A DNA stretch of 51,414 nucleotides, from assembly GCF_014695375.1 (NCBI RefSeq), contig NZ_JACJOG010000003.1, positions 1 to 51,414 of the forward strand, given 5' to 3'. Each line of letters begins with the position of its first letter. The stretch's first letter is position 1. Made by a program: the position numbers and the translations under genes. A model generated the notes under the pieces. That model was not told where the DNA came from. It ran no database searches and saw only the letters and a program-made list of their open reading frames with translations. Positions 49,488 to 51,414 of the stretch are shown piece by piece. The stretch comes from Coleofasciculus sp. FACHB-T130. Its GTDB lineage: Bacteria; Cyanobacteriota; Cyanobacteriia; Cyanobacteriales; FACHB-T130.

Positions 49488-50414
49488 GTGTCAATCTCTT
49501 TCTCCAATCCTTCTAAAATCAACAATTTTCAGAAAACACTGAATGTCATCGTCGTCGCCATGCCTGTGGTGGGATTTATTGCTGCGACCCTGGCTATCAT
49601 CTTCTGGGAACGTGGGGTCCAGCCGCTGGATCTCAGTCTACTCGTAGGAATGTATGCCCTGACTTTCTTTGGCATCACTGTGGGGTATCACAGGTTTTTC
49701 ACCCATCGTGCCTTTCAGGCTGGGGCATTTGTGCGTGCCTTTTTAGCGATCGCTGGCTGCATGGCAGGTCAAGGCCCAGTCGCCAGCTGGGTGAGCCACC
49801 ATCGCTGTCATCACCTCTACTCAGATACTCAACAAGACTTCCACTCACCAAATATTCACGGAGAAGGGTTTTGGGGAGTTGTTCAAGGCTTTTGGCACGC
49901 CCATACTGGCTGGCTGCTAAACGTCGATTGGACGCCCCCATACCCCTATGTCTCGGATCTCAATCGTGACAAAGTTGTCCAAAAAATCGACCAGCTCTAC
50001 ATCCTTTGGGTGCTACTTTCTCTGTTAATTCCGACGCTTCTGGGTGGAGTCTTAACCGGGTCGTGGTCAGGAGCATTGAGAGGCTTAATCTGGGGCGGAG
50101 GTATCCGGATTTTCCTCTTGCACCAGTTTACTTTTAGCGTCAACTCAGTCTGCCACCTTTGGGGAAAACGCCAATTTCCCACAGAAGATCAAAGTAAGAA
50201 CAATCTTTTCGTCGCCATCATGACCCTCGGTGAAGGATGGCACAATAACCACCATGCTTTCCAGCACTCGGCAAGGTTTGGACTCAGATGGTGGCAACTT
50301 GATTTCGGTTGGTTAGGTATCCTCGCCCTCAATCGCTTAGGGCTTGTCTGGAATGTCAAAGTTCCATCCTCAAGCGAAATCGAACTGAAAAGCATCACTT
50401 CTTCAGTTGGATAG
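49488..50414 (+). CDS. Fatty-acid desaturase, delta-9 (DesC-like)
   Basis: Introduces a double bond in fatty acyl chains of membrane lipids using ferredoxin. 308 residues. The three histidine boxes are HRFFTH (68-73), HRCHH (105-109) and HNNHH (252-256), all intact, with four membrane helices between. Start is GTG at 49488; ribosome site weak, so a later start near 49557 (MPVVGF) is possible. It lies alone, with a CFA-synthase-like fragment further right. Confidence 0.9.
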   Translation: MSISFSNPSKINNFQKTLNVIVVAMPVVGFIAATLAIIFWERGVQPLDLSLLVGMYALTFFGITVGYHRFFTHRAFQAGAFVRAFLAIAGCMAGQGPVASWVSHHRCHHLYSDTQQDFHSPNIHGEGFWGVVQGFWHAHTGWLLNVDWTPPYPYVSDLNRDKVVQKIDQLYILWVLLSLLIPTLLGGVLTGSWSGALRGLIWGGGIRIFLLHQFTFSVNSVCHLWGKRQFPTEDQSKNNLFVAIMTLGEGWHNNHHAFQHSARFGLRWWQLDFGWLGILALNRLGLVWNVKVPSSSEIELKSITSSVG

Positions 50415-50536
50415 TGAGTGAATTTGATCCATTAGCCGCTGAAAGCATCTCATTTTGATATAAAACGCCTGGACTAACTCAAAAATGTTGTTAGGCGTTG
50501 TTAGAAAGCGTTAAACCCTGATATCCGAAAATTTCC

Positions 50537-50563
50537 TAGGGGCACGGCAATGCCGTGCCCCTA
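50537..50563. repeat. Dispersed palindrome
   Basis: TAGGGGCACGGCA, central A, TGCCGTGCCCCTA: a perfect 13-base stem followed by CTTTTAG. The core is, from memory, a common repeat in filamentous cyanobacteria. It could terminate the desaturase transcript. Confidence 0.75.
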
Positions 50564-50633
50564 CTTTTAGTGGAGATTACCTGCCTCTACAAATTAGGTT
50601 TATAGGAGTTTTCACTCTTAGTGCAATATAAAG

Positions 50634-50717
50634 AACCTCACCCGCAACCCCTCTCCGTGAACGGAGAGGGAATATTGAATCCCTCCCGGAAAAGCGGGCA
50701 GGAGTTGGGGTGGGGTT
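50634..50717. repeat. Dispersed fold-back element
   Basis: Outer ends AACCTCACCC and GGGGTGGGGTT are roughly complementary; inside lies the hairpin CCTCTCCGT/ACGGAGAGG. This is the type of short non-coding palindromic repeat (MITE-like) frequent in cyanobacteria. Confidence 0.65.
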
Positions 50718-51027
50718 AAACCATACTGTATCCAATAGAGAATTGCTAGATTTTCTACCGCCATGTTTATGCAACTTTGGCGAATCTGCGATCGCGCAGT
50801 CGTCTCGCCTGCGATTAGACAAGTGTAGAAAAATTTCACGCGCTGTTAGTGATTAATGGTTATTCCTCTGTAGATATGAATGGTGCTGAGTTGAAAACTC
50901 ATCATTAGTACCATTTCGGCGTTGTTGCTCTACATCGTCAGGCTAAGGTTGCCTCACCGTTGGGTGAGAGCAAATCCAAAATCCCCAATTGCTACTGACA
51001 CATAACCATTAACACGCTAAATCAACT

Positions 51028-51330
51028 ATGTCATATTCTTCTGTTCCTACCGGCATCCGAGATATCTTGAGCGAACGGTTTTCTCTACTGCCTCTGAAAT
51101 TCTGCATCGATTGCTGGGGGACAGACAAGATAATGACCAATGAAACTTTTGATGACTCGCTTCCTCAACTCACTTTGCAGATTCATCATCCCGGAGTCAT
51201 CCGGACGCTAATTCTGAGTCAAGATCCTTTGGTTCTAGCGGAAGCTTACCTTCGGGGCTTTTTAGACTTTACAGGTAACATCGACGATCTGATGCTCTTA
51301 GCGGTGCTTAAACGAAAAACAAGACTCTAA
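51028..51330 (+). pseudogene. CFA-synthase-like N-terminus, cut by an insertion sequence
   Basis: 100 codons. The segment LPLKFCIDCWGTD, then IHHPGVIRTLILSQDPLVLAEAYLRG and FLDFTGNIDDLM, matches the N-terminal domain of cyclopropane-fatty-acid synthases and related SAM methyltransferases. The methyltransferase domain that should follow is missing: the frame ends at TAA (51328-51330) within CTAA, and a transposase start follows 48 bases later. The rest of the gene may lie beyond the window. I read this as a gene interrupted by an IS, leaving a non-functional fragment. Confidence 0.65.
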
Positions 51331-51414
51331 AAAGGTATAATACAGGCATGGCAACCATTTCACGTTATGGTGTGATAAATGAAAGAGACAACTCCCGCCG
51401 CCATGCCCCCTTGC
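51331..51414 (+). mobile_element. Left end of an IS701-like insertion sequence (partial)
   Basis: From about 51327 the sequence leaves the CFA-like gene. An ATG at 51379 opens a frame to the window edge, MKETTPAAMPPC. This start resembles, from memory, IS701-family transposases of cyanobacteria. The CTAA at 51327-51330 fits the YTAR target type of that family. Only the first 12 codons are visible. Confidence 0.5.

Larger units (their letters stand above)
50415..51027. other. Repeat-rich intergenic region
   Basis: 613 bases with two dispersed palindromic repeats (50537-50563 and 50634-50717) and no gene. Short minus-strand open frames (50577-50839) cross these repeats and are not proteins. 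Confidence 0.55.

Noticed and set aside
50577-50839. Two short minus-strand frames
   Set aside because: They run through the dispersed repeats at 50634-50717.

Overview
The window is chromosomal DNA from a cyanobacterium, most likely a filamentous, gliding (oscillatorian or hormogonium-forming) one. Evidence: the HIP1 octamer GCGATCGC recurs throughout (for example 88-95). There is photosynthetic metabolism (three-domain ferredoxin-NADP reductase petH, phosphoribulokinase prk, plant-type glycerate kinase, ycf20). There is a complete hmp-type motility chemotaxis locus with HmpF, known from filamentous cyanobacteria. Large multi-PAS and Ser/Thr-kinase/His-kinase fusion proteins are also present. 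No tRNA, rRNA or CRISPR array was seen.

Layout. 1-767: start of an FtsH2-like protease gene (minus strand, runs off the left edge). 1321-4181: petH and prk, divergent around a 563-base control region. 4364-8139: a small membrane protein, then a minus-strand group made of an Lgt-like membrane protein, a WapI-like small protein, a radical SAM protein of the tetraether synthase (Tes/MJ0619) type, a 105-aa membrane protein and its decayed tandem paralogue. 8535-10409: PAS histidine kinase. 14494-10439 (minus): pdhB, secD, secF and a small membrane protein. 14809-17511 (minus): a DUF4870 protein and a histidine kinase with an ethylene-receptor sensor domain. 18255-19904: prfC. 33638-20144 (minus): the hmpA-hmpB-hmpC-hmpD-hmpE motility locus, with hmpF divergent at 34229. 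38917-36052 (minus): ycf20-glyK and KGK-tilS, each pair overlapping. 39521-44947: a giant Ser/Thr kinase-ATPase-GAF-His kinase. 45118-50414: a hypothetical protein, a GT39 glycosyltransferase, an M23 peptidase and a fatty-acid desaturase. The right edge holds the N-terminus of a cyclopropane-fatty-acid-synthase-like gene cut by what looks like an IS701-type transposase start.

How genes work together. The hmp block should form one signalling pathway: receptor HmpD, adaptor HmpC, kinase HmpE, regulators HmpA and HmpB, acting on HmpF and type IV pili. Three histidine kinases (8535, 15292, 39521) share almost the same catalytic core behind different sensors. Several genes touch membrane lipids (the Tes-like/Lgt-like pair, desaturase, CFA-like fragment).

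Most worth a second look: the Tes-like/Lgt-like group (possible lipid or lipoprotein modification), the 11-unit repeat in HmpE, the ethylene-receptor-type kinase, short repeats or palindromes lying in frame inside coding genes, and the pseudogene next to its intact paralogue.
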